A DNA stretch of 64,000 bases from Ferruginibacter sp. (GTDB lineage: Bacteria > Bacteroidota > Bacteroidia > Chitinophagales > Chitinophagaceae): contig JABFRP010000003.1 in the NCBI GenBank assembly GCA_013141115.1, positions 620,001 to 684,000 of the forward strand. The letters run 5' to 3'. Both the position numbers and the translations under genes were made by a program. Within the stretch, counting starts at the first letter, position 1. Each line of letters starts with the position of its first letter. Shown here one piece after another: positions 1 through 9,852 of this stretch. The notes under the pieces were generated by a model that did not search any database, had not been told where the DNA came from, and saw only the letters and a list, made by a program, of their open reading frames with translations.

Positions 1-189
1 AAGAAGAATAACTTTTACTGGGCGGGGCACGTTGAAACATCAGCTATTTGCATCGCTGTACCTTGGCTTTGTACTGACATTGAGACATTGCCTGCAAAAT
101 TTTCCAGCATATTTGAGGGGCGTCTGTCGAAAGTCCGCAACAATATTAGAGCCATACAGATGATCGTTATTCAGTTGATAGCAGCATAA
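1..189 (+). CDS. C-terminal fragment of an unrecognised protein, cut by the window start
   Basis: The frame beginning at base 1 is open for 62 codons and ends at a TAA at 187-189. It has no start inside the window, so it is either the 3' end of a gene lying upstream or a chance open frame. The translation begins KKNNFYWAGHVETSA and is rich in hydrophobic and aromatic residues. I do not recognise a family. A small hairpin followed by a run of eight T lies just downstream (203-230), which supports a real 3' end here. It converges on the broken HD/ATPase gene. Confidence is limited by the short length. Confidence 0.4.
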   Translation, partial: KKNNFYWAGHVETSAICIAVPWLCTDIETLPAKFSSIFEGRLSKVRNNIRAIQMIVIQLIAA

Positions 190-202
190 AATAAAAGTCA
201 TC

Positions 203-230
203 TACCGAAGAGCGGTATATGATTTTTTTT
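203..230 (+). terminator. Probable rho-independent terminator of the leftmost gene
   Basis: TACCG (203-207) pairs with CGGTA (213-217) around a five-base loop. A run of eight T follows at 223-230. The stem is short, so this is a modest call, but it sits 13 bases after the stop of the partial gene. Confidence 0.4.
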
Positions 231-262
231 ACGGTATGAATTATTAATCCTGAAATTTTAAA

Positions 263-2731
263 TTATAATATTACTTTATTGGACACTCTTTTGAGACCAC
301 GAATAAAGTCTTCGCTATTAGAGACATTTGTTATTTTCATTAATTCATCCCAATATTCTGCAGATACAGAATTATTTATACTACTAAAAATGAGACAAGC
401 AAGTTCCTCCTCAAAACTCGACCATTTATCACCTATCAGAATCTCAGTACGTGCAGAATTAAGATCCAAATCTCTATTACCGCAAACATCAACGATTAAA
501 ATGAGAGGGAATGGCCATGCCAGTTTTACCTGATTTTTTTTAACCTTCCATGACGGAGGAAATAAATCAGATGGGACTTCAATTCCATGGAGTGAAATTT
601 GTGACTTCGATTGAGCTAACCAGGTTGTTGCGCTACTTGTTTTAATTTTCCCCAATTCATCTATAGTAATTGAAGTAGAAGATTGTACTATTTTATCTCC
701 GGAATTTTCTAATTTCTTACTTAAAGAATAAGTCTCCATATCAATTTCGACATTTTTGGAGTGTATTTCAATAATATCTGCAGGCATACCCTTACTTTCC
801 AATATTGCCATAATTGCCGTTCCAACTATTCCGACACTTCTGTTTCCGAACTTTATTTCCACAAGTTTTATATTTTCATTGTCAGCCCATGAATGATCTT
901 TGAGGGAAACCGGTAAAACTTCTTTAAAGCTATTTTCATTTCTAATTTTTGATTGGTTAGGGGTTTTAATATTTATTTGAAAAGGAGGGTTCGGAATAAC
1001 AGTTTCAACAGATTTAATAAATTCTACTTCACTCATTTTTTGCCAAGGGTTCTTGTGTTTTCTAAGAATAAGCTTTGTTGAAGTACCGACCTGTTGCCTT
1101 TCTCCTGGCTTAATTAAAAAAATACTATCCTGTCCCTCGACTGTCATGTTTATTGCATCGCTGGATTTTTGAGGAGCATAAATTTTCATGGTATCAACAA
1201 TCATTGTGTCTGCTACCATAAAACAGGATAAAATGCCAATACCAAATCTGGACGAAGGCACCATGTCTGTGTTTGAATCAATTTTCAAGTTATTGAAATC
1301 GGTTGAAGTATAAAATGAGGAGCCTACCTGAGTGTAGTAATTGTCTATAATATCCTGATCCATTCCTGTGCCATTGTCAATTACTTCCAATACATCTTTG
1401 CCCTCTTCAGTATAGTATTTGACTGAGATTTCAGGCTTGTAGGGGTTGTCCCATTTGCTTTCCAATGCCTGCCTTAAGAGACATGCATCGATGGAATTCT
1501 GCAAAAGTTCACGCAATGCCACCTCCGGGTTTCCATAAAGTTGCGTACCCATCAACAAATCTATTACCTGACTTTTGCTCAAAGTAAATTTAGTGGCCCT
1601 ATAAATGTAGATAGGCTTGTCATAAATATCTTTTTGAGTTTCTATTTTAGTACGATCAACTTTAAACGGAAATCTCAGAAATATTTCCCGGCCATGACTG
1701 TTGTTAAAAGCATTTAGACTTGTAAGTATATTGTTACAAACACTAAGTTCATGATCAATTATATCACAAAACTCATGAATAGATGCTTCAATTGCCGGGT
1801 GTCCGCATTTTGCAGAAAACTGAATAATTTCTGGTGTAATCTGAGAAGGCCCTACAGCCCGGTGCTTTTGCCATTCTTTAACAGAAACCGGATGTCTAAC
1901 ATACAAATGAGAAAACAGAATAGAAGGTGTTCTTTTGCCATCAAAATCAAGAATATCGGCAAGTCTAAGTAACACACCAACTAACGGTAAACATGCATAA
2001 GTATCAGGTGCACATAAATGATCTTTATCCATGTCCAGTAACCTTGCAGCATCCTCATTATGACTATGGCATATGTTTGCAAACTCTACCGTTAAGTCCT
2101 CATTGCGATAAAAAATCCTATTATTCTTTTTACCCCCCAAGATTTCGCCTTTATCAATAATTTCTCTCGCTCTCTCTGCATGTGTTTGCCTTATGAAATC
2201 AGAAATAAGGTAGCCCTTAAGCGTATTAACTCTTGACAATTCCCCTTGTAATGTACAATCCTCGATTACTTTCTTTTGATCCAGCCTAGACAAATAGAAT
2301 CTGTTAAATTTATAGAAGGATTCTTGCTCATCCTCTGTTTCAAATTCAGGAATACTACTATCCCAAATCTTTAATCATAAAAGCACCTCCTTTTCGTCCG
2401 GAGCCATCCCTATATCATGAAAAAACGCACTTAATATCAATAGCATTAATTCAGGAGTAGAGAGATTTTTGATATTTTCCTTGGTAATTAAACGTTCCAT
2501 CAATTCTAGCACCCGGAATAAATGATCACCATCGTGGAGCGTATATTCTCCCATGTGCTTGATGATAGTTTTAGTCCTTTGGCATGAATATGATATTGCA
2601 GCGTCAACGGTGGTAATAACTTCCGAATCTTTCGCTCTGCAGTTTGTCACCAGTTGTTTATAAAGAAGGCTATTTTTCAAACGAGGGAGGTATTCCTCCT
2701 TCCATTCATTGGCTTGATTTTTTTTTGGCAT
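263..2731 (-). pseudogene. HD-domain phosphohydrolase / Hsp90-like (GHKL) ATPase, interrupted by an in-frame TGA
   Basis: Two collinear pieces lie in the same frame. Residues 1-118 (2731 to 2375) carry paired HD-type metal motifs, HDGDH at 66-70 and HDIGM at 105-109. After a TGA at 2375-2377 the frame continues without shift through 27 codons into a 676-residue stretch (2293 to 263; that frame has only a TTG as apparent start). This stretch continues the HD region (HSHNEDA, LADILD) and then shows a GHKL ATPase: N-box around ELLQNSIDA, DNGTGM, and SRFGIG. The undisturbed protein would be about 822 residues. HD plus Hsp90-like ATPase fusions are known from bacterial conflict systems (HD-CE type); that assignment is by pattern only. 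The stop is consistent with a CGA-to-TGA change. It may be a dead gene, a readthrough product or a sequence error. It sits next to the mobilization genes, so it probably belongs to the island. Confidence 0.75.
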
Positions 2732-2969
2732 TAGAAAAGTTTAATATTAGGATGAATTACTTTAAATTACGTATAAGTACGCTTATAAGCAAATCAAGTA
2801 AATGTATAAAATCAATATGAAAATTTACTGATAAAACTCCATTTTTCTAGCTTGCGAATTAGTGTTCTCCCACATTTCGTAACAAGTAATATAGTCATTC
2901 GTCTATTAAACAAATAACCCCATTAGAATAATATTGGAATTTATAAAACGCAATGATTAGTTAAACCTA

Positions 2970-4928
2970 TCAATTCTGCGCAGCCTTTAATCGCTCCACC
3001 TCCTCCCCAATCAACCGTTTCACTTCCATCTTTACCTGGTAGTAATTATCCATCACCTGCTGTTGGGTAACATTGGATACCACAGGAATCTCTTTATACC
3101 GGCTCACTTCTTCATTCAGTTTATCAGCATCATTAATAATTGCTGCATGAAACATTTTTAATTTAATTTTTTCATCGGGGTTATCAGCAACAAGCCCTAC
3201 AAATTCTCCCGAAGAAAGGGCTGCAATTTTGGAAGCTGGTATGGCGCTATCCAGTTGCTTGGAGTGGCTGATGGAAGTGTCTGTACGGTTTACGGAAACA
3301 CTCTGTCTGTCCTGCATGATTTTTCCGAAACGCTCTGATAGCAGTTTGGAAGTTTCTCCCATCACCTGGCCGCTGATGATGTTACCAGTAATATTTACAA
3401 TTACATCTGCCTGTTCTTTCCCATAATCTTTTTTCAACTGACTGAAATCTTGCATGGCTAATGTAGTGGCAACTTTGTTACTTCTTGCAGTAGCAATCAG
3501 GCTGTCCATATTGTTGAAATAAATAGTTGGAAATTCATCAAATACAAGGCTGCATTTCAGCATTCCTTTTTTATTTACTTGTCTTACCAATCTTGAAATG
3601 TAAAGCGATAGAACAGCTCCGTAGATTTGTTGCTTCTCGGGGTTGTTACCTACGCAAACAATTTTAGGATGCTTTGGGTTGTTGATGTCTAATGTGAAAT
3701 CGTTGCCTGATAGCACCCAATACAACTGCGGTGAAGCCAACCGTGCCATACCAATTTTTGCAGAAGCTACCTGGCCTTCTAATTGCTCCATAGCATCATT
3801 TTGATAAGCCGTGATGAAAGGGTTTACCAATACTTCAATTTCAGGCTGGGTATTGAGTATCGGGAACAATTCGTCATAATCAGCCAGCATCAGTTCTATT
3901 ACATGCGGCAGGGTACAATATTTTCCATCTTCATACTTTTTCAAAAACCAAATGATAGCGGTAACAAAGTTGATAGGTGATTCTACAAAGAAATCTCCCT
4001 GCTTGTTTATCCATTCCCTGTTCAATCCCAAAAGTATTGTTCTTGCCGATTCTGTTGCATCGGTAATATCATTCATTGTATTTGGATCTAAAGGGTTGCA
4101 GCGATGCGATACAGAAAGATTATCAAAGTTGATAACATAGAAAGATGGTGGCACGGAATATTTGTGTTTGTTTTGTTGCAACCAGTTGTAAACAATTTTG
4201 GATAAGTCATCGTATTTAAAATCATATACAAACATCGCAAAGCCTTTTTCAATATGCTGTTTGATGACATGCTGAATTACAAACCAACTTTTACCGGAGC
4301 CAGGACTTCCAATAACCAACAAACCTCTGAACGGGTTGATGATATTGATCCAGCTTTTTCTAACTCTGTTTTTTAAATTATACCGGGTAGGAAGATTGAT
4401 TGAATATTCGTTGGATAAAAACCTTTCTTCCTGCGGAAAAGTTTCATTCAAAGAATTGAAAATATCGTTTGATAAATTAAGGCTAATTAACCGGCTGAGT
4501 AAATTACCACCGGCCAGTATTAGTAAGTATCCCATACCTGTTACAGCCATGTAAATAATGGCGATATTTTCTACAGTATAATTCAGGCTTAATAAAACTT
4601 TACTCCCAAAGAAAAGTAGTAAACCGATCAGTAAATATCCTGTAACAGCTTTCCAATTTATCTTTTCGTCTTTTTTGCCTTGTGCTCCCAATAAAGAAAC
4701 CACTAATAATCCAATGGCCAAAAACTTGGAAGTATATTGATTGTTAAATAGGCCAGTGTGCATGATGTTGGTCATTAGCCTATCTGTGATGGTACTTTTA
4801 ATTTCCCAATGCTTAAAAGCAGCATAACAGTAATAATAAAAATGCAACAACAAAATAAAGATGCTGGCAAATCTTGTAAAGTCTAATATCTTTCTTAACC
4901 CCTGTTCATTCTCCCCGGTATGTGACAT
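2970..4928 (-). CDS. mobC: MobC-type conjugative coupling ATPase (VirD4/TraG family)
   Basis: The 652-residue protein has about four hydrophobic segments in its first 150 residues (around 21-35, 68-81, 97-113 and 122-140). A cytoplasmic AAA domain follows, with Walker A GSPGSGKSW near 207-215 and a Walker B-like LVFDEFPT near 460. This is the layout of Bacteroidota MobC/TraG coupling proteins, which deliver the relaxase-DNA complex to a type IV secretion channel. A later TraM-recognition-like region precedes a charged C-terminal tail. It ends the transcription order mobA-mobB-mobC, 11 bases after mobB. No secretion-channel (tra) genes are visible here, so the element looks mobilizable rather than self-transmissible within what the window shows. 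Confidence 0.9.
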   Translation of the reverse strand: MSHTGENEQGLRKILDFTRFASIFILLLHFYYYCYAAFKHWEIKSTITDRLMTNIMHTGLFNNQYTSKFLAIGLLVVSLLGAQGKKDEKINWKAVTGYLLIGLLLFFGSKVLLSLNYTVENIAIIYMAVTGMGYLLILAGGNLLSRLISLNLSNDIFNSLNETFPQEERFLSNEYSINLPTRYNLKNRVRKSWINIINPFRGLLVIGSPGSGKSWFVIQHVIKQHIEKGFAMFVYDFKYDDLSKIVYNWLQQNKHKYSVPPSFYVINFDNLSVSHRCNPLDPNTMNDITDATESARTILLGLNREWINKQGDFFVESPINFVTAIIWFLKKYEDGKYCTLPHVIELMLADYDELFPILNTQPEIEVLVNPFITAYQNDAMEQLEGQVASAKIGMARLASPQLYWVLSGNDFTLDINNPKHPKIVCVGNNPEKQQIYGAVLSLYISRLVRQVNKKGMLKCSLVFDEFPTIYFNNMDSLIATARSNKVATTLAMQDFSQLKKDYGKEQADVIVNITGNIISGQVMGETSKLLSERFGKIMQDRQSVSVNRTDTSISHSKQLDSAIPASKIAALSSGEFVGLVADNPDEKIKLKMFHAAIINDADKLNEEVSRYKEIPVVSNVTQQQVMDNYYQVKMEVKRLIGEEVERLKAAQN

Positions 4929-4939
4929 AACTTTTGTTT

Positions 4940-6214
4940 TTATAAATTAATCTTCTTTTTTTTCTTTCTTTTCTTTTTCAGCAGATTGTTTGGTGTGTTA
5001 TCGTATTGCTCTTTGGTTGATAAAAGCACATCTAATAAATTTTCGTTTTTGGTAGTGGTTGAAATTGTTTTGTCCTGCTGTTTATTAAGGTCATTTTCTT
5101 TAAGTAAAACACCCGACGAACTACTGCCTTTTGTTTCGTCCTTGGCAAGTGAATTTTCATTTACTGCAGCCAGCTTGCTTTGCAATGCAGCCGCACTATA
5201 TCCTTTGCCCAAATCGCTGCCATTAAAAACAACTTTGTTTTGGTTGTCCACGAAAGTGATACCATACAACCTGCCTTCTGCATTTTGTCTTAGTACGGTA
5301 TAAATATTTTTTTGATTCAAAGCAGCTACTAAATTTTTCATACTTCCTGGTGAAGTTTGCAGGCAATCATCAATAGCATTTTTAGTTCTTTGTTTCAATG
5401 TTTCTTTTGCAACTTCATTAGCGGTAAATTTCTTTTCCAAATTATCTAAGATTGGTTTAGATCCGATTGAACTTGCCTTGATAGGTACACCAACCTTATT
5501 TCCATCGCTATCCAAAATCCGGTAAACAAGCCCTCGGTTCTTGTAAATCCTTCCTTCTTCTTTGCCTCTGTCTGCAACCACATTGAATTGTTTTAAAGCT
5601 GCATTAAATTCGGTCAAAGAAGTAAACTTGTATTGCCTAAATACTGCACCCACCACATTTGAAATACTACGCTTTGTCTCAGACTTTCCATACACTGCTA
5701 TTTGTGCATCCACCGGTTTGATGCCAGGCTTCATTAATTGCTGTTGCCTTTCTGCTTTTATTAAACCATATTGGTGCTCTATTTCTTTTCTTGCTTTTTC
5801 CGATTGATTTCTGCCGATGTTGTGGGTATTAATTCTGCTGCCATCTTCCTTTATTGTTGTGCTTACAATGTGAATGTGTGGATGCCCTGCATCTTCATGT
5901 TTGTAAACAAGAAAAGGTTGTTGCTCAAAACCAATCTTTTCCATATACACATTAGCAACCTCAATCAGCTTATCATTTGATAGCTTTTCAGAAGGGTCGA
6001 AATTTAATGAAATATGGATGGTCTTAGTGGTTGCTCTGCTATTCAAATTATTCAACATTTCAAAGCCATTTAATTTTTGATAGAAATTCATGTTTTTTGC
6101 TTCACTTAAATAATTAGCCGCATGTAAACATTCGGCTGCACCTTTCTCCACTTTTTTTTCGTTGTAGTTTAATGCAGCTTCAATACTTTTCGGTATGGTT
6201 ATTTTTGCAACCAT
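4940..6214 (-). CDS. mobB: MobB relaxase (relaxase/mobilization nuclease)
   Basis: The 424-residue protein has the relaxase core at its N-terminus. The three-His metal motif HPHIHIV is at 111-117, preceded by an acidic KHEDAG stretch, and a conserved NPSE-like segment is present as FDPSEKLSN. Relaxases of this family nick oriT, stay covalently linked to the 5' end and pilot the strand into the recipient. The candidate Tyr would be Y18 in ALNYNEKKVEKG, a typical N-terminal arrangement for Bacteroidota relaxases. The C-terminal third is low complexity and ends in a run of Lys. Its start overlaps the end of mobA by 16 bases, showing one operon. Confidence 0.92.
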   Translation of the reverse strand: MVAKITIPKSIEAALNYNEKKVEKGAAECLHAANYLSEAKNMNFYQKLNGFEMLNNLNSRATTKTIHISLNFDPSEKLSNDKLIEVANVYMEKIGFEQQPFLVYKHEDAGHPHIHIVSTTIKEDGSRINTHNIGRNQSEKARKEIEHQYGLIKAERQQQLMKPGIKPVDAQIAVYGKSETKRSISNVVGAVFRQYKFTSLTEFNAALKQFNVVADRGKEEGRIYKNRGLVYRILDSDGNKVGVPIKASSIGSKPILDNLEKKFTANEVAKETLKQRTKNAIDDCLQTSPGSMKNLVAALNQKNIYTVLRQNAEGRLYGITFVDNQNKVVFNGSDLGKGYSAAALQSKLAAVNENSLAKDETKGSSSSGVLLKENDLNKQQDKTISTTTKNENLLDVLLSTKEQYDNTPNNLLKKKRKKKKKINL

Positions 6215-6594
6215 TGTTCATAGAGTTGACTCACCTTTAATTTTATTTCTTCCACCTTGCTTACCAATGATTTTTGTAAACCATCGTAATGCTGTATCCA
6301 AAACCTGAACTCCGGTATCTTATCAAGTATATGCAGTTTATGTACCGCCTGGTTAAAATTATTACCTATCCCATTGAGTTCCTTTTTTAACTCCAGCATC
6401 TGTTTCAAAAAATCATCTGCAGATTGGTTGCGGTATTTCACCGTAACTGGCTTTTGCATTGACACGTTTTGGATATATTCGCTAAGGCTTCGTTCTGTGG
6501 TTTGTTGCTGTTTCTTTTTCACCTGTTTTAACTCCTCATCATTCATGCGGATTTTAATAAAGATTTTCCGTACCTCATTTTCATGCTTCTTCAT
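6199..6594 (-). CDS. mobA: MobA-like relaxosome accessory protein
   Basis: The 131-residue protein has a basic N-terminus, then a ribbon-helix-helix-like segment (IFIKIRMNDEELKQVKKK, residues 10-27) and the tail motif LKKELNGIGNNFNQAVHKL (68-86). That tail is typical of plasmid mobilization relaxosome (MobC of Gram-negatives, MobA of Bacteroidetes) proteins, which bind oriT and help the relaxase load. It is the first gene of the mob operon. The candidate oriT hairpin lies about 70-110 bases upstream of its start, the usual arrangement. Confidence 0.85.
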   Translation of the reverse strand: MKKHENEVRKIFIKIRMNDEELKQVKKKQQQTTERSLSEYIQNVSMQKPVTVKYRNQSADDFLKQMLELKKELNGIGNNFNQAVHKLHILDKIPEFRFWIQHYDGLQKSLVSKVEEIKLKVSQLYEQWLQK

Positions 6595-6666
6595 AATCTT
6601 ACTTTTAAGTTTTGTTACAATACTTCAATCGTCTTTTACAATCCCCGTACGACTCCGGAGTGAAGG

Positions 6667-6705
6667 GGCAAGATTTCAAACGTGTCCACGTTTGTACATC
6701 TTGCC
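6667..6705. other. Candidate origin of transfer (oriT) hairpin
   Basis: A nested inverted repeat lies in the 395-base gap between mobA and the next gene. The outer arms are GGCAAGAT (6667-6674) and ATCTTGCC (6698-6705). The inner arms are CAAACGTG (6677-6684) and CACGTTTG (6687-6694), separated by two bases. Directly right of it the word GCAAGACCCGG partly repeats the left arm, and the surrounding 60 bases are more GC-rich than the neighbourhood. Relaxase binding sites are usually such hairpins beside the mob operon. The nick site itself is not identified. The rest of 6595-6989 shows no gene that I trust. Confidence 0.55.
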
Positions 6706-6989
6706 ATGTGCAAGACCCGGCACATTATGCCTTGATAAAGATTAATGTTTGAAGAATTAGTGGGGATATGTTTCGGAGATACTTTGAAACATATAAAAGA
6801 AAAAGCCAGAGGGCTATTAATAAAATCACTTACATAGATTTTTTCTCTTTCCACAAATTCATTTTCACTATCAATCTACCAGAGGATACAAGACAAATTT
6901 TATACCAATTACAGGCAATATGCCGCTAAAATTCAGCCATGTTAATAAGTTCGTTTTGCAGCATATAGAGATTAAATTATTATTGTGAT

Positions 6990-7292
6990 ATGAGAGATGC
7001 CCTAAAGAACCTTTTTAGCAACCAAATTATTTTAGAAGATAACAGCCTGTTTTATTACACAATTACACCTTACGAATTAACCAATGCGCTGGGCAATATT
7101 ATAGCTGTTTTACTGGAATATAATTTCACAGATAAAGACGATAATGCCGTGCAATTTTTCTGCAAATTATATAAGACAAAAGAAGGGAATTGGTATGATA
7201 TTGAAGAGGCAAAAATAGGTACTGAAAAAAGCATTTTAAGGATGCTAAAATCCGCTATTGATGCAAAAGAAAATAGCACAGTTTTAAAGTAA
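6990..7292 (+). CDS. Small hypothetical protein (100 aa)
   Basis: An ATG-started frame of 100 residues with ordinary amino-acid balance (acidic and aromatic residues mixed, no membrane segment). I do not recognise the family. It is divergent from the mob operon. Its last 38 bases overlap the end of the convergent gene at 7255-7608, so one of the two 3' ends may be shorter in reality. Similar small unknown genes are common between the mob and repair genes of Bacteroidota mobile elements. Confidence 0.55.
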   Translation: MRDALKNLFSNQIILEDNSLFYYTITPYELTNALGNIIAVLLEYNFTDKDDNAVQFFCKLYKTKEGNWYDIEEAKIGTEKSILRMLKSAIDAKENSTVLK

Positions 7293-7608
7293 TTGTGCAG
7301 TAACATTTTAGTTTGAATATGCCATTTTCCCCTCCAGTTTTTTTTGCAATGATTGTAGCTATTTCTTCCTTTATACCACTTAATTGAAACCAGAAATATT
7401 TTTGATTCGGCTCATTTATTTCATGGAAAATATAGATGTCAGTTTTACCTTTTTCACTATTCACTGCTACTCTTATATGGGGATGTTTATAAACCTTCAT
7501 TTTGTGGCAGGTAGCAGTTAGTTTGTTGCCTTTAAAAGTAAAACTGAGATGGAATTTGGAAACTTGCATAAGGTTGTTTAAAAAGTTACCTGAAATTACT
7601 AAATTCAT
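7255..7608 (-). CDS. Small hypothetical protein (117 aa)
   Basis: The first about 95 residues read like a real soluble protein (for example YKHPHIRVAV and YFWFQLSGIKEEIATI). The last about 15 (CYCTITLKLCYFLLHQ) lie over the 3' end of the opposite gene and look like antisense reading. Its start codon is only three bases from the divergent start at 7612, leaving no room for two separate promoters. At least one of the pair must therefore be transcribed from further away or have a later start. No family recognised. Confidence 0.45.
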   Translation of the reverse strand: MNLVISGNFLNNLMQVSKFHLSFTFKGNKLTATCHKMKVYKHPHIRVAVNSEKGKTDIYIFHEINEPNQKYFWFQLSGIKEEIATIIAKKTGGENGIFKLKCYCTITLKLCYFLLHQ

Positions 7609-7611
7609 GGT

Positions 7612-7860
7612 ATGGAAAATAGCCTTGATATATTTGAATTAGATTTTAAAGATGGAAGGATTAGGATACAGCGCCATTTTGTATCTAATCAGACTATTTA
7701 CCGGGTTATATTTTCAGATAAAAGAAGCCCCTTGGTTGTTACCAGGGCGCTTACCGATAATGCTGCCCGTTGGTGGACATCCATACCTGAAGGCAGGCAA
7801 AGAGAAGCGGAAGAAATTGGGCCATTAATTGCAGACTATATTAAAGCAAATCAATCATAA
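7612..7860 (+). CDS. Small hypothetical protein upstream of the SRAP gene
   Basis: An 82-residue frame ending six bases before the start of the SRAP peptidase gene, so the two are probably co-transcribed. The sequence is soluble and charged, with a WWTSIPEGR segment around residues 54-62. I do not recognise the family. The tight linkage to a DNA-damage gene suggests a role in the same response, but this is inference from position only. Confidence 0.6.
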   Translation: MENSLDIFELDFKDGRIRIQRHFVSNQTIYRVIFSDKRSPLVVTRALTDNAARWWTSIPEGRQREAEEIGPLIADYIKANQS

Positions 7861-7866
7861 AATACT

Positions 7867-8673
7867 ATGTGCTATTATAACGGACAAAAGGTTACACATG
7901 CTGAATTCATAAGACTGAAGCAATTGGAAAAGGCTTTGGCAAAATACGATTTCCTTACGCATGACTTAAACATCGGTTTTGAGTATGGATTGAATACCGT
8001 CTTAAAGCCAATGCCTGATAAAGAAGATTTTGATTTAGTTCAAATGGAATGGGGATTCATTCCGCATTACATTAATAACAGAGAGGATTTGAAGCATTTT
8101 CGATTCGGTGGAGTTAATTCAAAATCGGGCAAATTTGATGTGCCAATTATCACACTAAATGCCATTGGCGAAGAATTATTTCAAAAAGTTACTTACAAAA
8201 AAGCTGCTATGGAAAGAAGGTGCCTGGTGCTATCTTCTGGTTTCTATGAATGGAGGCATATTTTTCCTAAAAACAAGAAGACCGGACTACCACTTAAAAC
8301 AGCCGTAAAATACCCTTATTACATCAATCTGCCGGAGAAAGAATATTTCTATATGGCCGGTATATGGACACCCTGGACTGATAAAAATACCGGCGAATAT
8401 GTAGAGAGTTTTTCGATTGTTACTACCAAAGCTAATCAATTGATGGAGCAGGTTCATAATGCAAAAAAAAGAATGCCTACTATACTCAATGAGGATCTTG
8501 CTTATGAATGGATATTTGGTAAGCTGGATGAAAAAAGAATTACTGAAATTGCCACCACACAATATCCAGCCGAGGAAATGAAAGCCGTTTCAATTTCAAA
8601 AGATTTTATTACGGCGTTGGATCACCAGCAACCTTTCGAATATTCTGATTTACCAGCTTTGGAAGTTGCCTAA
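7867..8673 (+). CDS. yedK: SOS response-associated peptidase (SRAP / YedK / HMCES family)
   Basis: The 268-residue protein starts Met-Cys, placing the catalytic and cross-linking Cys at position 2 as the family requires. Other family marks are GGVNSKSGKFD (81-91, with N84), SSGFYEWRH (123-131, active-site E128) and the late His in VHNAKKRMP. SRAP proteins form a thiazolidine DNA-protein crosslink with abasic sites in single-stranded DNA and so protect stalled forks. The gene converges on the DNA polymerase IV gene (16 bases between stops). With the DnaE-type gene it forms a translesion/abasic-site repair module that is common on mobile elements of this phylum. Confidence 0.93.
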   Translation: MCYYNGQKVTHAEFIRLKQLEKALAKYDFLTHDLNIGFEYGLNTVLKPMPDKEDFDLVQMEWGFIPHYINNREDLKHFRFGGVNSKSGKFDVPIITLNAIGEELFQKVTYKKAAMERRCLVLSSGFYEWRHIFPKNKKTGLPLKTAVKYPYYINLPEKEYFYMAGIWTPWTDKNTGEYVESFSIVTTKANQLMEQVHNAKKRMPTILNEDLAYEWIFGKLDEKRITEIATTQYPAEEMKAVSISKDFITALDHQQPFEYSDLPALEVA

Positions 8674-8688
8674 TTTGAATTTTATTTT

Positions 8689-9849
8689 TTAACGACGGGA
8701 TGCCCCTGCAGCCCTTATCAACAACCCTTCGCCAAACCTTTTTTTCACACTATCAATGGCCTGGTAGAGGTTAATCGTTTCCTGTGTATCATCAAACAAG
8801 CTAATCTGGTAATTACCCGGAATAAGATTGGTAAACCGAATGCCAATTAACCGTATCAGCATCCGCCTTTCATACAGCTTACTAAAAAGTTCTTTCGCTG
8901 TCTTTAAAAGAATGTGATCAGCGTTGGTATAAGGTATAGTCAACTGCTTTGTAAATGTTTCAAAATTTGAGTAGCGAAGCTTTACCGTAATACATCCCGT
9001 TACCTTATCCTGTTGCCTCAAATCAAAAGCAATTTTCTCTGTCATCCTTACCAGTTCGCTGTTTAAGAAATTGATATCAATAGTATCCTGCTGAAAAGTA
9101 TTTTCTGTTGAAATAGATTTTTGTTCGTGAAAAGGAACTACCGGGGTTTCGTCAATACCGTTTGCTTTACGCCATAAATCCGTACCGCTTTTACCCAATA
9201 AATTCTGCATCATTTCTACCGGTATTTCGCTCAGCACTTTCACCGTTTCAACTCCCATTTTTAATAACAGGTAAGCTGTTTGTTTTCCCACACCTGGAAG
9301 TTTCGCAATACTTAGGGGTGCTAAATATATTTTCTCATTGCCAAATGGTATTTCTATTTGTCCGTTGGGCTTTACTTCGTTGGTAGCAACTTTACTGATT
9401 AACTTGTTACTGGCAAGACCATAAGAAATGGGCAGACCACTTTCTTTTAATATCTTTTTTTTCAGTTCATCGCTAAATAACTTACACCCAAAAAATTTAT
9501 CCATGCCGGTAAGGTCAACGTAAAATTCATCAATGGATGCTTTCTCAAATAATGGTACAGTATCCTGTACTATATCTGTCACCAGCCGGGAATATTTGCT
9601 ATAAGCTTCCATGTCTCCACGAACAACAATAGCATGAGAACATAAACGCCTTGCAATCTTCATAGGCATGGCACTGTGGATACCAAATTTCCTTGCCTCA
9701 TAGCTACAGGAAGCCACCACGCCACGGTCTCCACTGCCACCAATTAACACAGGCTTGCCAATAAGTTTAGGGTTACGCAAACATTCTACTGATACAAAAA
9801 ATGTATCAAGGTCAAGGTGGGTAATATGTCTTTCAACATTTAGTAACAT
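8689..9849 (-). CDS. dinB: DNA polymerase IV (Y-family, DinB)
   Basis: The 386-residue protein has the Y-family catalytic residues intact: HLDLDTFFVSVE (11-22, metal-binding D13) and SIDEFYVDL (105-113, D107 and E108). Helix-hairpin-helix and little-finger regions follow (LPGVGKQTAYLLLKMGV; ITVKLRYSNFETF). The intact catalytic acids separate it from ImuB, the inactive Y-family partner found in classical ImuABC mutasomes. It begins three bases after the DnaE-type gene and is clearly in the same operon. Its role would be translesion synthesis across damaged template. There is no recognisable clamp-binding peptide at the extreme C-terminus, which ends GASRR. Confidence 0.93.
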   Translation of the reverse strand: MLLNVERHITHLDLDTFFVSVECLRNPKLIGKPVLIGGSGDRGVVASCSYEARKFGIHSAMPMKIARRLCSHAIVVRGDMEAYSKYSRLVTDIVQDTVPLFEKASIDEFYVDLTGMDKFFGCKLFSDELKKKILKESGLPISYGLASNKLISKVATNEVKPNGQIEIPFGNEKIYLAPLSIAKLPGVGKQTAYLLLKMGVETVKVLSEIPVEMMQNLLGKSGTDLWRKANGIDETPVVPFHEQKSISTENTFQQDTIDINFLNSELVRMTEKIAFDLRQQDKVTGCITVKLRYSNFETFTKQLTIPYTNADHILLKTAKELFSKLYERRMLIRLIGIRFTNLIPGNYQISLFDDTQETINLYQAIDSVKKRFGEGLLIRAAGASRR

Positions 9850-9852
9850 GAC

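Noticed and set aside
6636-6854. 72-aa minus-strand frame over the oriT hairpin
   Set aside because: It lies wholly on the inverted repeats, has unnatural composition and no family pattern; the hairpin explains the DNA better.
8689-9849. Assignment as ImuB
   Set aside because: The catalytic acids DLD and SIDE of active Y-family polymerases are intact; ImuB lacks them.
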